A stretch of 64,000 bases of DNA from Microbacterium sp. SORGH_AS_0969 (GCF_030818255.1 NZ_JAUTAG010000001.1:372001-436000), one strand, 5' to 3'. Counted from the stretch's first letter, positions 17,814 to 27,415 are shown. Numbers and translations: made by a program. Notes: generated by a model from the sequence alone, not told the origin.

Positions 17814-18329
17814 ATGCCGCGTTCCGTCGCGCTCATCCGCGGGGTCGGTGGACCCACGGCCATGAAGATGCCCGCACTGCGCGAGGTGTTGGCATCCGCG
17901 GGTCTCGGCGAGGTCGAGACGCTCCAGGTGGCGGGGAACGTCGTGCTCGATGACGGCGGCCGCTCCACCGACGAGATCGCACGGGCGATTCGGGATGCCG
18001 TGCGCGCAGCGTTCGGCCACGACCTTCCGGTGATCGTTCGCTCGCACGCCGAGCTCGCCGATGCGCACGCCCGGAACCCGTTCGCCGACGCGTCGGAGGG
18101 ACGCTGGGTGCAGACGGTGTTCCTCGACGCGGCACCGGTCGTCGCGCTCGAGGTGCCCGATGGCATGCCCGAGGAGGCCGTGCTCGACGGCCGCGAGGTG
18201 TTCGTGCGGTATCCCGAGGGCATCGGCGGGTCGAAGCTGCAGGCCGGTTGGTTCGAGAAGCGCCTCGGCGTCACGGGTACCGCCCGCAACGCGAACACGA
18301 TCGCGAAGCTCGTCGCGCTGAGCGCCTGA
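17814..18329 (+). CDS. DUF1697 family protein
   Basis: 171 aa matching DUF1697, a common small bacterial family of unknown function. It opens PRSVALIRGVGGPTAMKMPA and has the typical FVRYPEGIGGSKL and final TARNANTIAKLVAL motifs; the family normally reads ALLRGINVGG near the start. It follows the oxidoreductase gene by 9 bp and is probably co-transcribed. Confidence 0.88.
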   Translation: MPRSVALIRGVGGPTAMKMPALREVLASAGLGEVETLQVAGNVVLDDGGRSTDEIARAIRDAVRAAFGHDLPVIVRSHAELADAHARNPFADASEGRWVQTVFLDAAPVVALEVPDGMPEEAVLDGREVFVRYPEGIGGSKLQAGWFEKRLGVTGTARNANTIAKLVALSA

Positions 18330-18381
18330 GCCGCGGGGCCCCCGCGCCCCGCGCTCTACGCTCCGCACCGCCACGACCACG

Positions 18382-18448
18382 CATAAACGCGATCTACGCA
18401 CATAAACACGCGCACCACGCGTTTATGCAAGCAAACAGCGTTTATGCC
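18382..18448. repeat. 67-bp palindrome-rich tandem repeat, copy 1
   Basis: Begins CATAAACGCGATC and ends GCGTTTATGCC; the ends are inverted (CATAAACGC/GCGTTTATG), with a nested inner pair (CATAAACACG/CGCGTTTATG). About 60 of 67 positions match the other copies. The AT-rich cores stand out in GC-rich surroundings. Confidence 0.85.
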
Positions 18449-18572
18449 GCGGCACTCCGCCCGCGCGGCACCCCGCGCCTCATCGAGGCATCCCAGCCCG
18501 CGGCACCGAGGCGCGCCGCCAGCGCGTGCCCACTCGCACACCGACGCGGGCCCAACCCGCCACGCCCACATC

Positions 18573-18639
18573 CATAAACGCGATCCACGCACATAAACAC
18601 GTGCCCCACGCGTTTATGCGAGCAAACGGCGTTTATGCC
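18573..18639. repeat. 67-bp palindrome-rich tandem repeat, copy 2
   Basis: Starts 191 bp after copy 1, with the same nested inverted TAAACG/CGTTTA boxes. Differences from copies 1 and 3 are single substitutions in the inner spacer. Confidence 0.85.
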
Positions 18640-18762
18640 GCCGCAGCCCGCCCCGCAGCACCCAGCGCGCCGCCAGCGCGGCCCGCCCTCGCACCGGCCA
18701 GAGCCCCGCCAACGCATGCCCGCTCGCACACCCGCGCGCCCCCAACCCGCCATGCCCACACC

Positions 18763-18829
18763 CATAAACGCGATCCACGCGCATAAACACGAGCACCACG
18801 CGTTTATGCGAGCAAACGGCGTTTATGCC
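18763..18829. repeat. 67-bp palindrome-rich tandem repeat, copy 3
   Basis: Starts 190 bp after copy 2. Only a few positions differ from copy 2. No fourth copy is visible before purH. Confidence 0.85.
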
Positions 18830-18968
18830 GCACCAGTGCGCCGCCCCGCCCCGCACCACGCCGCAACCCCGGCGCCCGCACCCCGCCGCACCACCCCACA
18901 CCGCAACCCCGCCCGAAACGCACGCCGCCCCCGCAACCGAAGTCGCGGGGGCGGCGGGACAGCGCGGG

Positions 18969-20579
18969 TCAGTGGAAGAAGTGACGCTCCCCGGTGAAGA
19001 ACATCGTGACGCCGGCGGCGCGCGCGGCGTCGATGACCTCGCCGTCGCGGACCGAGCCACCGGGCTGGATGATCGCCGAGATCCCGGCGTCGATCAGCAC
19101 CTGCGGGCCGTCGGCGAAGGGGAAGAAGGCGTCGGATGCCGCGATCGAACCGCGGGCACGGTCGCCCGCGCGCTCGACGGCGAGGCGGCACGAATCCACA
19201 CGGTTGACCTGCCCCATGCCGATGCCGACCGTGGCCGAAGCCTGCGCGAGCACGATCGCGTTCGACTTCACCGCGCGGCACGACTTCCACGCGAAGATCA
19301 GGCTCTCCATGTCGGCCTCGGCGGGACGCTCGCCCGAGACGAGCTCCCAGTCCTTCGCGACCGACTCGATGTCGTCGGGGAAGCGGTCGGCATCCTGCAG
19401 CAGCAGGCCACCCGAGACCAGGCGCACGTCCATGCGCTCCTGCTGCCAGTCGGTGGGCAGCTGCAGCACGCGGAGGTTCTTCTTGAGCTTAAACACCTCG
19501 AGCGCCTCGGGCTCGAAGTCGGGCGCGATGATCACCTCGGTGAAGATGTCGCGCAGGTTCTCCGCCATCTTGAGCGTCACCGTGCGGTTGGCCGCGATCA
19601 CGCCGCCGAATGCCGAGACGGGGTCGCACTCGTGCGCGCGCAGGTGCGCCGAGGCGATGGGGTCGAGCGCGTTGGGCGCCGCGACGGCGATGCCGCAGGG
19701 GTTCGCGTGCTTGATGATCGCGACGGCGGGCTTGACCATGTCGAAGGCGGCACGCAGGGCGGCGTCGGCGTCGACGTAGTTGTTGTACGACATCTCCTTG
19801 CCCTGCAACTGCGTCGCCTGGGCGATGCCGTGGCCGCCGACGCGCGTGTAGATCGCGGCGCGCTGGTGCGAGTTCTCGCCGTAGCGCAGGGTCGAGAGGC
19901 GCTCGGCCTGGATCGTCAGGTGCGCGGGCAGGTCGATGTCGTCACCGAGCGTTCCCTCGGCGAACCACGTCGACACGGCGGTGTCGTACGCGGCCGTGTG
20001 CGAGAACGCGCGGGCGGCGAGCTCGCGGCGCTGCACCAGCGAGGTCCCGCCGTCGCTCTGTAGGGCCGAGATGATCGCGGGGTACGACTCGGGCGAGACG
20101 ACGATGGCGACGTTGGCATGGTTCTTCGCCGAGGCGCGCACCATCGCGGGGCCGCCGATGTCGATCTGCTCCACGACGTCGTCGCCCTCGGCCCCGGATG
20201 CCACGGTCTCGACGAACGGGTAGAGGTTCACGACCACGAGCTCGAACGGCAGGATGCCGAGCTCTTCGAGCTGCGCTTCGTGACCGGCCAGGCGAAGGTC
20301 GGCGAGGAGACCCGCGTGGACGTTCGGGTGGAGCGTCTTCACGCGACCGTCGAGCGACTCGGGGAAGCCGGTCACCGCCGAGACGTCGGTGACGTCATAA
20401 CCGGCCTCGCGCAGCAGCGTCGCCGAGCCGCCCGTCGAGACGATCTCGACCCCGGCCGCCGCGAGAGCGGCTCCGAGCTCGAGAAGGCCGGTCTTGTCGC
20501 TCACCGACACCAGCGCGCGGCGGATCGGGACGATGTCGCGGGGACGGTAGTCGGCGGGGTCGTGGCGGGGTCCGGCCAT
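18969..20579 (-). CDS. purH: Bifunctional AICAR formyltransferase / IMP cyclohydrolase
   Basis: 536 aa catalysing the last two steps of purine synthesis: formylation of AICAR and ring closure to IMP. The N-terminal MGS-like cyclohydrolase domain (about 18-160) contains [21 protein letters not shown] and [15 protein letters not shown]. The transformylase domain holds KHANPCG and the terminal [13 protein letters not shown]...[10 protein letters not shown] pattern. It follows purN by 55 bp on the same strand, the standard actinobacterial order. Confidence 0.97.
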   Translation of the reverse strand: MAGPRHDPADYRPRDIVPIRRALVSVSDKTGLLELGAALAAAGVEIVSTGGSATLLREAGYDVTDVSAVTGFPESLDGRVKTLHPNVHAGLLADLRLAGHEAQLEELGILPFELVVVNLYPFVETVASGAEGDDVVEQIDIGGPAMVRASAKNHANVAIVVSPESYPAIISALQSDGGTSLVQRRELAARAFSHTAAYDTAVSTWFAEGTLGDDIDLPAHLTIQAERLSTLRYGENSHQRAAIYTRVGGHGIAQATQLQGKEMSYNNYVDADAALRAAFDMVKPAVAIIKHANPCGIAVAAPNALDPIASAHLRAHECDPVSAFGGVIAANRTVTLKMAENLRDIFTEVIIAPDFEPEALEVFKLKKNLRVLQLPTDWQQERMDVRLVSGGLLLQDADRFPDDIESVAKDWELVSGERPAEADMESLIFAWKSCRAVKSNAIVLAQASATVGIGMGQVNRVDSCRLAVERAGDRARGSIAASDAFFPFADGPQVLIDAGISAIIQPGGSVRDGEVIDAARAAGVTMFFTGERHFFH

Positions 20580-20634
20580 GGCTTCGGCTCCTGTGTCTCG
20601 TGCGGTTCGAAGAGCGGGCGACCGCCCGCGGGGA

Positions 20635-21234
20635 TCAGGGGATGCGGGATGCCGCGGCGGCGAGGTCGAGCTCGCCCTCGGCGATACGGCGGACGACGTC
20701 GATCAGCAGACGTCGTTCGACGGGCTTGATGCGCTCGTGCAGGGCGTGCTCGTCGTCGCCGGGGAGGACGGGGATGCGCTCCTGCGCGAGGATCGGGCCC
20801 GTGTCGACGCCGGAGTCGACGACGATGACGCTCGCTCCCGTCTGGTCGACGCCCGCGGCGAGCGCGTCGCGGACACCGTGGGCACCCGGGAACTCGGGCA
20901 GGTACGCGGGGTGGGTGTTGATGATGCGCGGTTCCCACGCGGCGACGAGGTCGGCGGGAAGCAGGCGCATCATCCCGCTCAGCACGACGAGGTCGGGGTT
21001 CCAGACCGCCAGCTGTGCCCCCAGTTCCGCTCCCCACTCCTCGCGCGAGTCGAACGCGCTGAAGGGGACGAGGAATGTGGGGATGCCGAAGTGCTCGGCG
21101 TGCGCGAAGCCGTCGGCCTCGCGATCCGCACCGACCGCGACCACGCGCGCCGGGAAGTCGGGGGCGGCAGCCGCCTCGAGCAGGGCGCGGAGGTTCGAGC
21201 CGGTGCCGGAGATGAGAACGGCGACCGTGAGCAC
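20635..21234 (-). CDS. purN: Phosphoribosylglycinamide formyltransferase
   Basis: 199-aa GAR transformylase that uses 10-formyl-THF in purine synthesis. The phosphate-binding loop is [12 protein letters not shown], the catalytic Asn/His lie in [16 protein letters not shown], and the Asp is in GVDTGPIL. Starts with GTG at 21234. Upstream of purH and 48 bp after the DUF6350 gene on the same strand. Confidence 0.97.
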   Translation of the reverse strand: MLTVAVLISGTGSNLRALLEAAAAPDFPARVVAVGADREADGFAHAEHFGIPTFLVPFSAFDSREEWGAELGAQLAVWNPDLVVLSGMMRLLPADLVAAWEPRIINTHPAYLPEFPGAHGVRDALAAGVDQTGASVIVVDSGVDTGPILAQERIPVLPGDDEHALHERIKPVERRLLIDVVRRIAEGELDLAAAASRIP

Positions 21235-21282
21235 GGAGGCCAGTCTACGCAGGTGCGTCCGAGCCCGCCGAGCGCGTGACGC

Positions 21283-22780
21283 TCAGCCCCGCCCCGCCGA
21301 ACCGCCGTCGTCGGGCTTCGCCCACGCCGCGCGGATGCGCGCGCGCACCTCGTCGTCGCTGAGCTCGCCCGCCGGGTCGGTCTCGCCGGGGGCGCGATAC
21401 GAACTCGGCCAGACGTCGTGGGCGATCCCGGCGCCCGGTGCCGACACGGTGGGGGCGGGCCCGGTGGCGTGCTCGTCGCGGTCGAACGGCGCGTGCGCGC
21501 GCGGGGGTGAACGAGAACGCGGGCGCCTCGTCACGCGTTTCCTCGTGCGGGCGCGGCGTGGTGTCGTCGTCGACCGCCGGACCGAAGCGCGGGCTCAGCA
21601 GCAGGATCGCGAGGCCGACCAGCACCTCGAGGCCGAGGGCCAGGGCGAGCGGGCCCGGCTCCGGGCCGGTGTGGGCCAGACGCCCCGGGCCGATCGCTCC
21701 CGTCGACGCCACCGCAATGAGCGCGCCCACACCGCCGGTGAGCGCCGCGACGACGATCGCGAGGACCAGACGCGGACCGACCGGTTCGGGGTCGGTGGTC
21801 AGCGGCATCCGGGATCGAAGGATCCACCCGGTCAACGCGCCGATGCCGACGGGGAGCAGCACCAGCAGGAGCAACCACGGCGAGGTCGTGTCGGGGATCG
21901 CCCCGAGCACCGGGATGCCGGGGAGCGCGCCGACCTGTGTGGCGGCGGGGGTGACCGCGGTGTCGGTGCCGACCGCGAACCCCGGTCCGGCGATGAACGC
22001 CACCGCCCACAGCACGAGCGTCGGGAGGTACATGAGCTGGCAGAGGGCGATGACGGTGGCGCCGATGGCATCCGCGTTGCTCGCCTGGTAGATGCCGATG
22101 ACCTGGGTCGAGCGCGCGATGAGTCCCGCGACGACGACGACACCGCCGGCGCCGACGAGTCCCAGCGTGGTGAGGGCAAGGCCCCGCAGAGCGAGCGGCG
22201 GCACGCTCGCCCATGCTCCCGGCAGACGCGACAGCTGACCGCGCAGCGCGTCGATCGGCCCGTCGTCGCCGACGCGCCAGGCCCCGACGATCGCGCCGAG
22301 CAGAGAGGGGACGAAGAACAGCAGCGAGGGCAGCAGGATCGCCAGCCAGGTCTCGGATGCCACGAGCGCGGCGTTGCCGGTCAGCGCGACGACGCTCGCG
22401 ATCGCGGCGAAGACCAGCGAGCCCGAGAGCCATCCCGTGATCCCGGCCCCGGCTTCCGCGGCGCGAACGCCCGAGCGCGCGGCGAAGAGCGCGGTGAACG
22501 CGGCGAAGGCCAGCGGAGCGAGCGACAGGGTGAAGCTCGCGAGCGAGGGGTCGATGCCGGTGGCCGCGAGGTAGGTGTCGGGGAGGGTCACCGCGAGCGG
22601 CACGAGGTGCCCGAGGTGCCAGATGGCGGCCGTCGCGGGCCACAGCGCACTCCAGTCGGGGTTGCCGCCGAGACCCGCCACCCAGAGCAGGGCGAGCGGG
22701 GCGAGCACGACGGCGATACCGCCCGCGGCGGCCAGGACGGCGTCGAGAGCGGCCAGAAGGGCGACGAGAAGGCGATGCAT
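21283..22780 (-). pseudogene. DUF6350-family membrane protein with a C-terminal frameshift
   Basis: Polytopic membrane protein (about 12 hydrophobic segments, residues 1-395) of the DUF6350 (PerM-like) family, normally found just before purN in actinobacteria. The frame that begins at 22780 runs into an Arg/Gly-rich tail ending at 21245 that looks like out-of-frame translation. Another frame gives a natural hydrophilic tail (FDRDEHATGPAPTVSAPGAG; then LSDDEVRARIRAAWAKPDDG) ending at 21283. The two join if one base is removed from the C run or CG repeat near 21503-21513, giving FSFTPRAHAPFDRD. It may be a real +1 mutation affecting only the cytoplasmic tail, or a homopolymer sequencing error. 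Confidence 0.75.
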
Positions 22781-22867
22781 GGGCGTGAGAGACCCTACCC
22801 GCGCTCCCCCAGCGCTCCCCTCAGGCGCGGCGGCGAGCGCCCGAGACCAGGTCGCGACGCGGCGAGA

Positions 22868-24427
22868 TCAGCGCGCGCTGCGCCAGGCACCCGAGGGGGG
22901 TGCTGTCCCGCCGAACAGCTCGGTCACCGTGACGAGGGTGAAGCCACGGTCACGAAGGCCCCGGATCACCTCGGGCGTGACCCGCGCCGTGAGTTCGTGG
23001 ACGTCGTGCATCAGCACGATGGAACGCGGTTGCGCGCGGTCGACGGCTCGCGTGACGAGCACCTCGGGGTCGGGTTGCTGCCAGTCGTTCGTGTCGACGT
23101 CCCACAGGATCGCGGGCAGTCCCGCCGCCTTCAGGACCTTGTCGTCGTACTCGCCGTACGGGGGGCGGAACGTCGTCGGGGTGACACCGGTGGCGTCGCG
23201 GATGGCGTTCTGGGTGTCGCGGATCTGGCGTCCGACGGCGGCCTCGTCGAGCGTCGGAAGCTGCGGGTGGTTCCACGTGTGGTTGGCGACCTCGTTCCCC
23301 TCCGCGACCATACGGCGCAGGGTGTCGGCACCCCCGGCGACGTTCCGGCCGATGGCGTAGAACGTCGCCGAGGATCGTTCGGCGGCGAGGGCGTCGAGGA
23401 TGCCGGGGGTGAGCGGTCCCGGGCCGTCGTCGAAGGTGAGAGCCACGCACGCGGCCAGACGGCAGTCGGTCGTGCCGGTGCGCGTGGGCGGCGCGTCAGG
23501 TGCCCGGAAGGCCGCGCCCGCAGCCAGGGCATTCGACAGGGTGACTCCGAGCGGCGACGCGAGCACGGTCACTCGAGCGGGAGGAACGGCGATCAGGCGC
23601 TCGGCGGAGGATGCGGCGGCTCCGAGCGCGTCGAGTGCGGGCGAGGTGAAGCCCGCAGGGAGCCGGAAGACGAAGGAACCGTCGGGTGCGGGCACGGTCG
23701 TGTCGAGGATGCCGGCGAAGCCCTCCACCGCAGCGGCGTCGGGCGGGTCGACGGGAGCCAGGCTCAGCGAACCCGCTTCGCGCCGCAGCATGTCGGACAC
23801 CTCACTCCACAGGGACGCTGCCGCCTCGACACCCCACAGCCCGCGCGCTCCCACGATCTCGCCGCTCGCCACATCAGCGAAGAACACCTCGGCGCGATCT
23901 GCGGTGGGCGCACCGCCGACGGCGTCGATCGTGCGGATGCGCTGGCCGATGACGGATGCCGTTGCGGCGAGGATGTCGCAGACGACGGCCGTTCCCGTGC
24001 CCCCGACCGGGCCCAGCGCCGGATCGGCGATGACGTCGCCGGCGGGGCGTAGCGTCGAACCCGCGACACAGCGGCGCTCGGCGAGTCCGGCCTCGCGAGC
24101 GAAGACCTCGGGTCGCATGGCGCGCCCGGTGCTCGCCTCGCGCGCGTCGATGGCTGCGCGCAGGCGTTCCATCGCCGCGGTGCTCACTGCCGGCGCCCCC
24201 GGCACGACCGCCACCCGCGCCTGCACCCCGAGCGTGTCATTGCGCACCCGCTCGCCGGCGAGACCCGGCACGTCTCCGGCTGAGAGGGGCGACGGCGCCT
24301 CCTCCACGACCCGCAGGTCTTGCGCGTTCCAGCCCCGCGGCATCCAGTCGGGATCGCTCGGCTGCATGCACCCGGCCAGCGTCAACGCCGCGACGAGACC
24401 CACGATCGGAGCGAGAACGCGCCTCAC
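22868..24427 (-). CDS. Polysaccharide deacetylase (NodB) lipoprotein
   Basis: 519-aa carbohydrate esterase 4 enzyme. A lipoprotein signal ends TLAGC (Cys20). Residues about 30-310 are an unassigned extracytoplasmic region, and about 320-510 are the NodB domain with the metal/catalytic motifs TFDDGPGPLTPG, NHTWNHP, RPPYGEYD, WDVDTNDW and LMHDVH. It should remove N- or O-acetyl groups from peptidoglycan or another surface glycan. Overlaps the preceding small membrane-protein gene by 4 bp. Confidence 0.93.
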   Translation of the reverse strand: MRRVLAPIVGLVAALTLAGCMQPSDPDWMPRGWNAQDLRVVEEAPSPLSAGDVPGLAGERVRNDTLGVQARVAVVPGAPAVSTAAMERLRAAIDAREASTGRAMRPEVFAREAGLAERRCVAGSTLRPAGDVIADPALGPVGGTGTAVVCDILAATASVIGQRIRTIDAVGGAPTADRAEVFFADVASGEIVGARGLWGVEAAASLWSEVSDMLRREAGSLSLAPVDPPDAAAVEGFAGILDTTVPAPDGSFVFRLPAGFTSPALDALGAAASSAERLIAVPPARVTVLASPLGVTLSNALAAGAAFRAPDAPPTRTGTTDCRLAACVALTFDDGPGPLTPGILDALAAERSSATFYAIGRNVAGGADTLRRMVAEGNEVANHTWNHPQLPTLDEAAVGRQIRDTQNAIRDATGVTPTTFRPPYGEYDDKVLKAAGLPAILWDVDTNDWQQPDPEVLVTRAVDRAQPRSIVLMHDVHELTARVTPEVIRGLRDRGFTLVTVTELFGGTAPPSGAWRSAR

Positions 24428-24963
24428 GATTCGACCCGCACGGTGTCGAGCAGACCGGCGATCTCTGCGCGGTACTCCTCCAGCGAGACATCCTCGGTGA
24501 CACGGACCACGAAGCGCCCCGACGCGCGTTCCCCGCCGATGGCGGCGACGAGCGCCTCGGCTGCTTGAGCGTGCACGAGGGGCGCGCCCGTCGTCACCGT
24601 CTCACGATGCAGCGGTCCAAGACCCTCGATCCCGGCGGTCGAAGCGGCCGTGGCCAGGTCAGCGTCGGCGACATCGACGGTGATCGAGAGCTTCGCGTCG
24701 GGAGTACGCACGACCACGCGCGGGGCATCCTCGCTCTCGCGCTGCACACTCCACCCGGCGGGAACGACCACCGTGACCGCCGTCCCCGCGTCACGCACGC
24801 TCTCGGTACGATCCGTTTCCGCGACGCTCGTCTGCAGGTTGGGCAGGACGAACGGAACGAAGACGAAGGCGAAGGCCGCGAGTCCGGCGCCGAGGGCGAC
24901 GACGACGATGACGGCGGCAATCGACGCTGCGCGCCATCGCGACCGACGACGACCGACCCCCAT
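24424..24963 (-). CDS. Single-pass membrane protein of unknown function
   Basis: 179 aa: basic N-terminus (MGVGRRRSRWR), one transmembrane helix (about residues 14-42), then a soluble extracytoplasmic domain with no family I recognise. Start placed at the ATG at 24963, which has GGAGGGGAGCG upstream, instead of the GTG at 24984. The 4-bp overlap with the polysaccharide deacetylase gene suggests the two work together at the cell surface. Confidence 0.75.
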   Translation of the reverse strand: MGVGRRRSRWRAASIAAVIVVVALGAGLAAFAFVFVPFVLPNLQTSVAETDRTESVRDAGTAVTVVVPAGWSVQRESEDAPRVVVRTPDAKLSITVDVADADLATAASTAGIEGLGPLHRETVTTGAPLVHAQAAEALVAAIGGERASGRFVVRVTEDVSLEEYRAEIAGLLDTVRVES

Positions 24964-25058
24964 CGCTCCCCTCCGCACAAGCACGAGCCTAGGTGGCCGG
25001 AAAACGCAAGCGCCGCACGGCGCGCCAGGGATGCCGGCAGGCGAGCGACCGGCAGCCT

Positions 25059-26279
25059 TCAGGCGCGGCGGCGAGCGCCCGCGAGCAGGTCGCGCACCGC
25101 GGCGAGAAGGCCGCGCCGTGAGGTCGCTGAGTCCGTCGACGGGTCCGGCCCGGCCGCACCACCGGAGGCTTCGACAAGCTCAGCCACCTCCGCACACCCC
25201 GGTCCCTGAGCCTGTCGAAGGGACCGAGACCCATCGACACCACCGGAGGCCACGACAAGCTCAGCCACCTCCGCACACCCCGGTCCCTGAGCCTGTCGAA
25301 GGGACCGAGACCCATCGAGACCACCGGAGGCATCGACAAGCTCAGCCACCTCCACACACCCAGGTCCCTGAGCCTGTCGAAGGGACCGAGACCCATCGAC
25401 ACCACCGGAGGCCACGACAAGCTCAGCCACCTCCACACACCCAGGTCCCTGAGCCTGTCGAAGGGACCGAGACCCATCGAGACCACCGGAGGCATCGACA
25501 AGCTCAGCCACCTCTACACACCCAGGTCCCTGAGCCTGTCGAAGGGACCGAGACCCATCGAGACCACCGGAGGCTCCGACAAGCTCAGCCACCTCCGCCG
25601 GGGCGACCTTCCGCGCCGCCGCCCACCTCTCCCACACGACCGTCGCGAGACGCGGGTCCGCGCCGATCGGGGCGGTGGTGAGATCGGCATCCGCCTTCTC
25701 GATCACCCGGGAGAAGTGCCCGGGCGCGAGGACGTAGCTCGCCGCGACGGTACGGTGACCGGCTTTGCGCGCCACGTGCACGGCATCCGGGATCCGCGGT
25801 TCGGATGCCGCGGCATACGCCGCCACGACGGGACCGGCGATCCCGGCCTCCGTCATCAGCTCGGCCATCCGCTCGACGTCCACGACCGCGCCGGGGCGCG
25901 TGGAGCCCGCCGCGGCGAGCACCACGGTGTCGTCCGCGCCGGCGCCGGTCGCGCGCACGCGGTCCACGAGGATCTCGGCGAGCACGGGGTGCGGGCCGAG
26001 CGCGGGAGCCACGGGAAGGCCGTCCGCCGCCTCCACGAGGTCAACCTCGGTGTGGTACCCCGTCGACAGCAGCAGCGGCACGATGACGATGTCGTCCGTG
26101 CGCTCGCGCGCGGCCGCGACGACGTCCGTGACGTAGGGCCCGTGCACGTCGACGTAGGCCTCGTGCACCTCGACGCCCGGGGGCGCGGTCTCGCGCAGCA
26201 CCTCGAGCAGCTCGCGCACGACGACGCGCCCCTCCTCGAACCTCGTGCCGTGCGCGCAGGCGATGAGCACCGCGGTCAT
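25059..26279 (-). CDS. Sirohydrochlorin ferrochelatase (CbiX/SirB-like) with repeat-derived C-terminus
   Basis: Inserts the metal into sirohydrochlorin to make siroheme, the cofactor of the nitrite reductase in this operon. Residues 1-225 form the chelatase domain (ACAHGTRFEEG with the metal-binding His, PLLLSTGYHTEVDL, YVLAPGHFSRV). Residues about 226-378 are five 27-aa repeats (SLRQAQGPGCVEVAELV and variants) encoded by exact 81-bp palindromic DNA repeats, then a short tail ending LLAGARRRA. At 406 aa it is well above the family's usual 230-270. Start at 26279 overlaps the hemD stop by 4 bp. Confidence 0.85.
   Translation of the reverse strand: MTAVLIACAHGTRFEEGRVVVRELLEVLRETAPPGVEVHEAYVDVHGPYVTDVVAAARERTDDIVIVPLLLSTGYHTEVDLVEAADGLPVAPALGPHPVLAEILVDRVRATGAGADDTVVLAAAGSTRPGAVVDVERMAELMTEAGIAGPVVAAYAAASEPRIPDAVHVARKAGHRTVAASYVLAPGHFSRVIEKADADLTTAPIGADPRLATVVWERWAAARKVAPAEVAELVGASGGLDGSRSLRQAQGPGCVEVAELVDASGGLDGSRSLRQAQGPGCVEVAELVVASGGVDGSRSLRQAQGPGCVEVAELVDASGGLDGSRSLRQAQGPGCAEVAELVVASGGVDGSRSLRQAQGPGCAEVAELVEASGGAAGPDPSTDSATSRRGLLAAVRDLLAGARRRA
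25146..25600. repeat. Tandem array of 81-bp palindromic repeats inside a gene
   Basis: GGTCCCTGAG occurs at 25201, 25282, 25363, 25444 and 25525, exactly 81 bp apart. Each unit has two hairpins: GGTCCCT/AGGGACC arms around GAGCCTGTCGA, and a second around TCGACAAGCTCAGCCACC. Partial units lie on both sides. The 81-bp length keeps the host reading frame open. The same hairpin types occur at 31863-32038. Confidence 0.92.
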
Positions 26280-27415
26280 GCGTCCTCCTCGTCGATCACG
26301 TCGAGCCGGTAGCCGCGCTTGTACACGGTGCGGATGAGGTCGAGCTCGCCGAGCGCCTCGCGCGTGCGGGCGACCGCGACCTCGACGGCGTGTCCGCTCG
26401 CCTCCGCGCTCGACAGGGCCGCGATGAGGTCGGCGCGCGAGACCACTGCCCCGGGCTGGCGGCCGAGCGCGCGCAGGATCTCGACGCCCGTGCGGGGCAG
26501 GGGCGTGAAGACGCCGTCGAGCACGATCCCGGACGACCGGATGCCGAGGCGCCCCGCCGTGGTGGGGATGAGCGGGGCGTCCGCCCCGCCGTAGTGCGTC
26601 ACGACGGAGCGCACGAGCGCTCCGAGCCGACCACGATCGGGGATGAGCGGGGGGATCCCCGCCTCGATCAGCGGGCCCGCGGTGATGGGGCCGACCGCGG
26701 CGACCAGCACGTGCCCCCGCGCGGCACGGGATGCCACCCCGTCGAGCGCGTCTGCCCGCTCGGCCGCGAGGATCCATTCGCGTGCTGCGGGAGCGGAGGT
26801 GAAGAGCACGGCGTCGATCTCTCCGCGCGCGACCTGCTGCGTCGACGCCGCAACGACCTCGGGGTCGGGTGGCGGACCCCATCGGTAGATGGTGAGGCTC
26901 GTCACGCGTGCCCCGGCGGCTTCGAAGGCTTCGTCGAGGCCGTCCGCGCCGGAGCCGTGGTGCTGGACGGCGACGTGGAGCCCCTCGATCCCCTCGGCGA
27001 CGAGGAAGTCGCGGAGCTCTGCCGCCGTCTCGCTCTCGGCGACCCAGTCGGCCTCGAATCCTGCCTGCTGGATCGCGCCGCGCGCCTTGGGTCCGCGCGC
27101 GACAATCCGCGCGGCGTCGAGCACGGGGGCGAGAGTGTCGTGGAGTCCCGCCTCGTCCGCCGTCTCCATCCACGCGCGGAATCCCACACCGGTCGTGGCG
27201 ACGACGACATCGGGCGGGTCCTCGACGAGGGTGCGGGTCTGCGCGATGAGTTCCTCGTCATCGACGTGCGGGACGATCGTGAGCGCGGGCGCGATGCGCA
27301 CGCGCGCGCCGTGGCGCTCGAGCGCGGCGGACAGCTCCCCCGACCGGCGATCAACGGGAAGCAGCACGGTGCACCCCTGGAGCACCGTGCTGATCGTCCG
27401 CGCGGGTGTCGTCAC
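26276..27415 (-). CDS. hemD: Uroporphyrinogen-III synthase with C-terminal winged-helix domain
   Basis: 379 aa. Residues about 10-260 form the two-lobed HemD fold that closes the uroporphyrinogen III ring (GCTVLLPVDRRSGELSAAL; VLFTSAPAAREWI). Residues about 285-375 form an OmpR-type winged helix (GVEILRALGRQPGAVVSRAD; VEVAVARTREALG; VYKRGYRLD). The fusion is known in actinobacteria. It starts at a GTG whose GTGA overlaps the cysG stop, and its stop overlaps the chelatase start. The DNA-binding domain could regulate this nitrite/siroheme operon. Confidence 0.9.
   Translation of the reverse strand: MTTPARTISTVLQGCTVLLPVDRRSGELSAALERHGARVRIAPALTIVPHVDDEELIAQTRTLVEDPPDVVVATTGVGFRAWMETADEAGLHDTLAPVLDAARIVARGPKARGAIQQAGFEADWVAESETAAELRDFLVAEGIEGLHVAVQHHGSGADGLDEAFEAAGARVTSLTIYRWGPPPDPEVVAASTQQVARGEIDAVLFTSAPAAREWILAAERADALDGVASRAARGHVLVAAVGPITAGPLIEAGIPPLIPDRGRLGALVRSVVTHYGGADAPLIPTTAGRLGIRSSGIVLDGVFTPLPRTGVEILRALGRQPGAVVSRADLIAALSSAEASGHAVEVAVARTREALGELDLIRTVYKRGYRLDVIDEEDA

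Larger units (their letters stand above)
18330..18968. other. 639-bp non-coding stretch holding three tandem repeats
   Basis: Lies between the convergent ends of the DUF1697 gene and purH. It contains three 67-bp repeats (annotated separately). The two spacers are 123-124 bp, very C/G-rich, and resemble each other most in their last 45 bp, so the real unit is about 190 bp. Open frames across it are out of register between units (190 and 191 bp are not multiples of 3), so I read this as DNA structure, not protein. Confidence 0.8.

Noticed and set aside
18382..18829. Possible CRISPR array (three regular repeats)
   Set aside because: Repeats are 67 bp, spacers 123-124 bp and similar to each other, only three copies, and no cas genes nearby.
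18356..19060. Repeated peptide GINAVCSHKRV in minus-strand frames
   Set aside because: Units are 190 and 191 bp apart, so no single frame carries all copies; the conservation is at DNA level.
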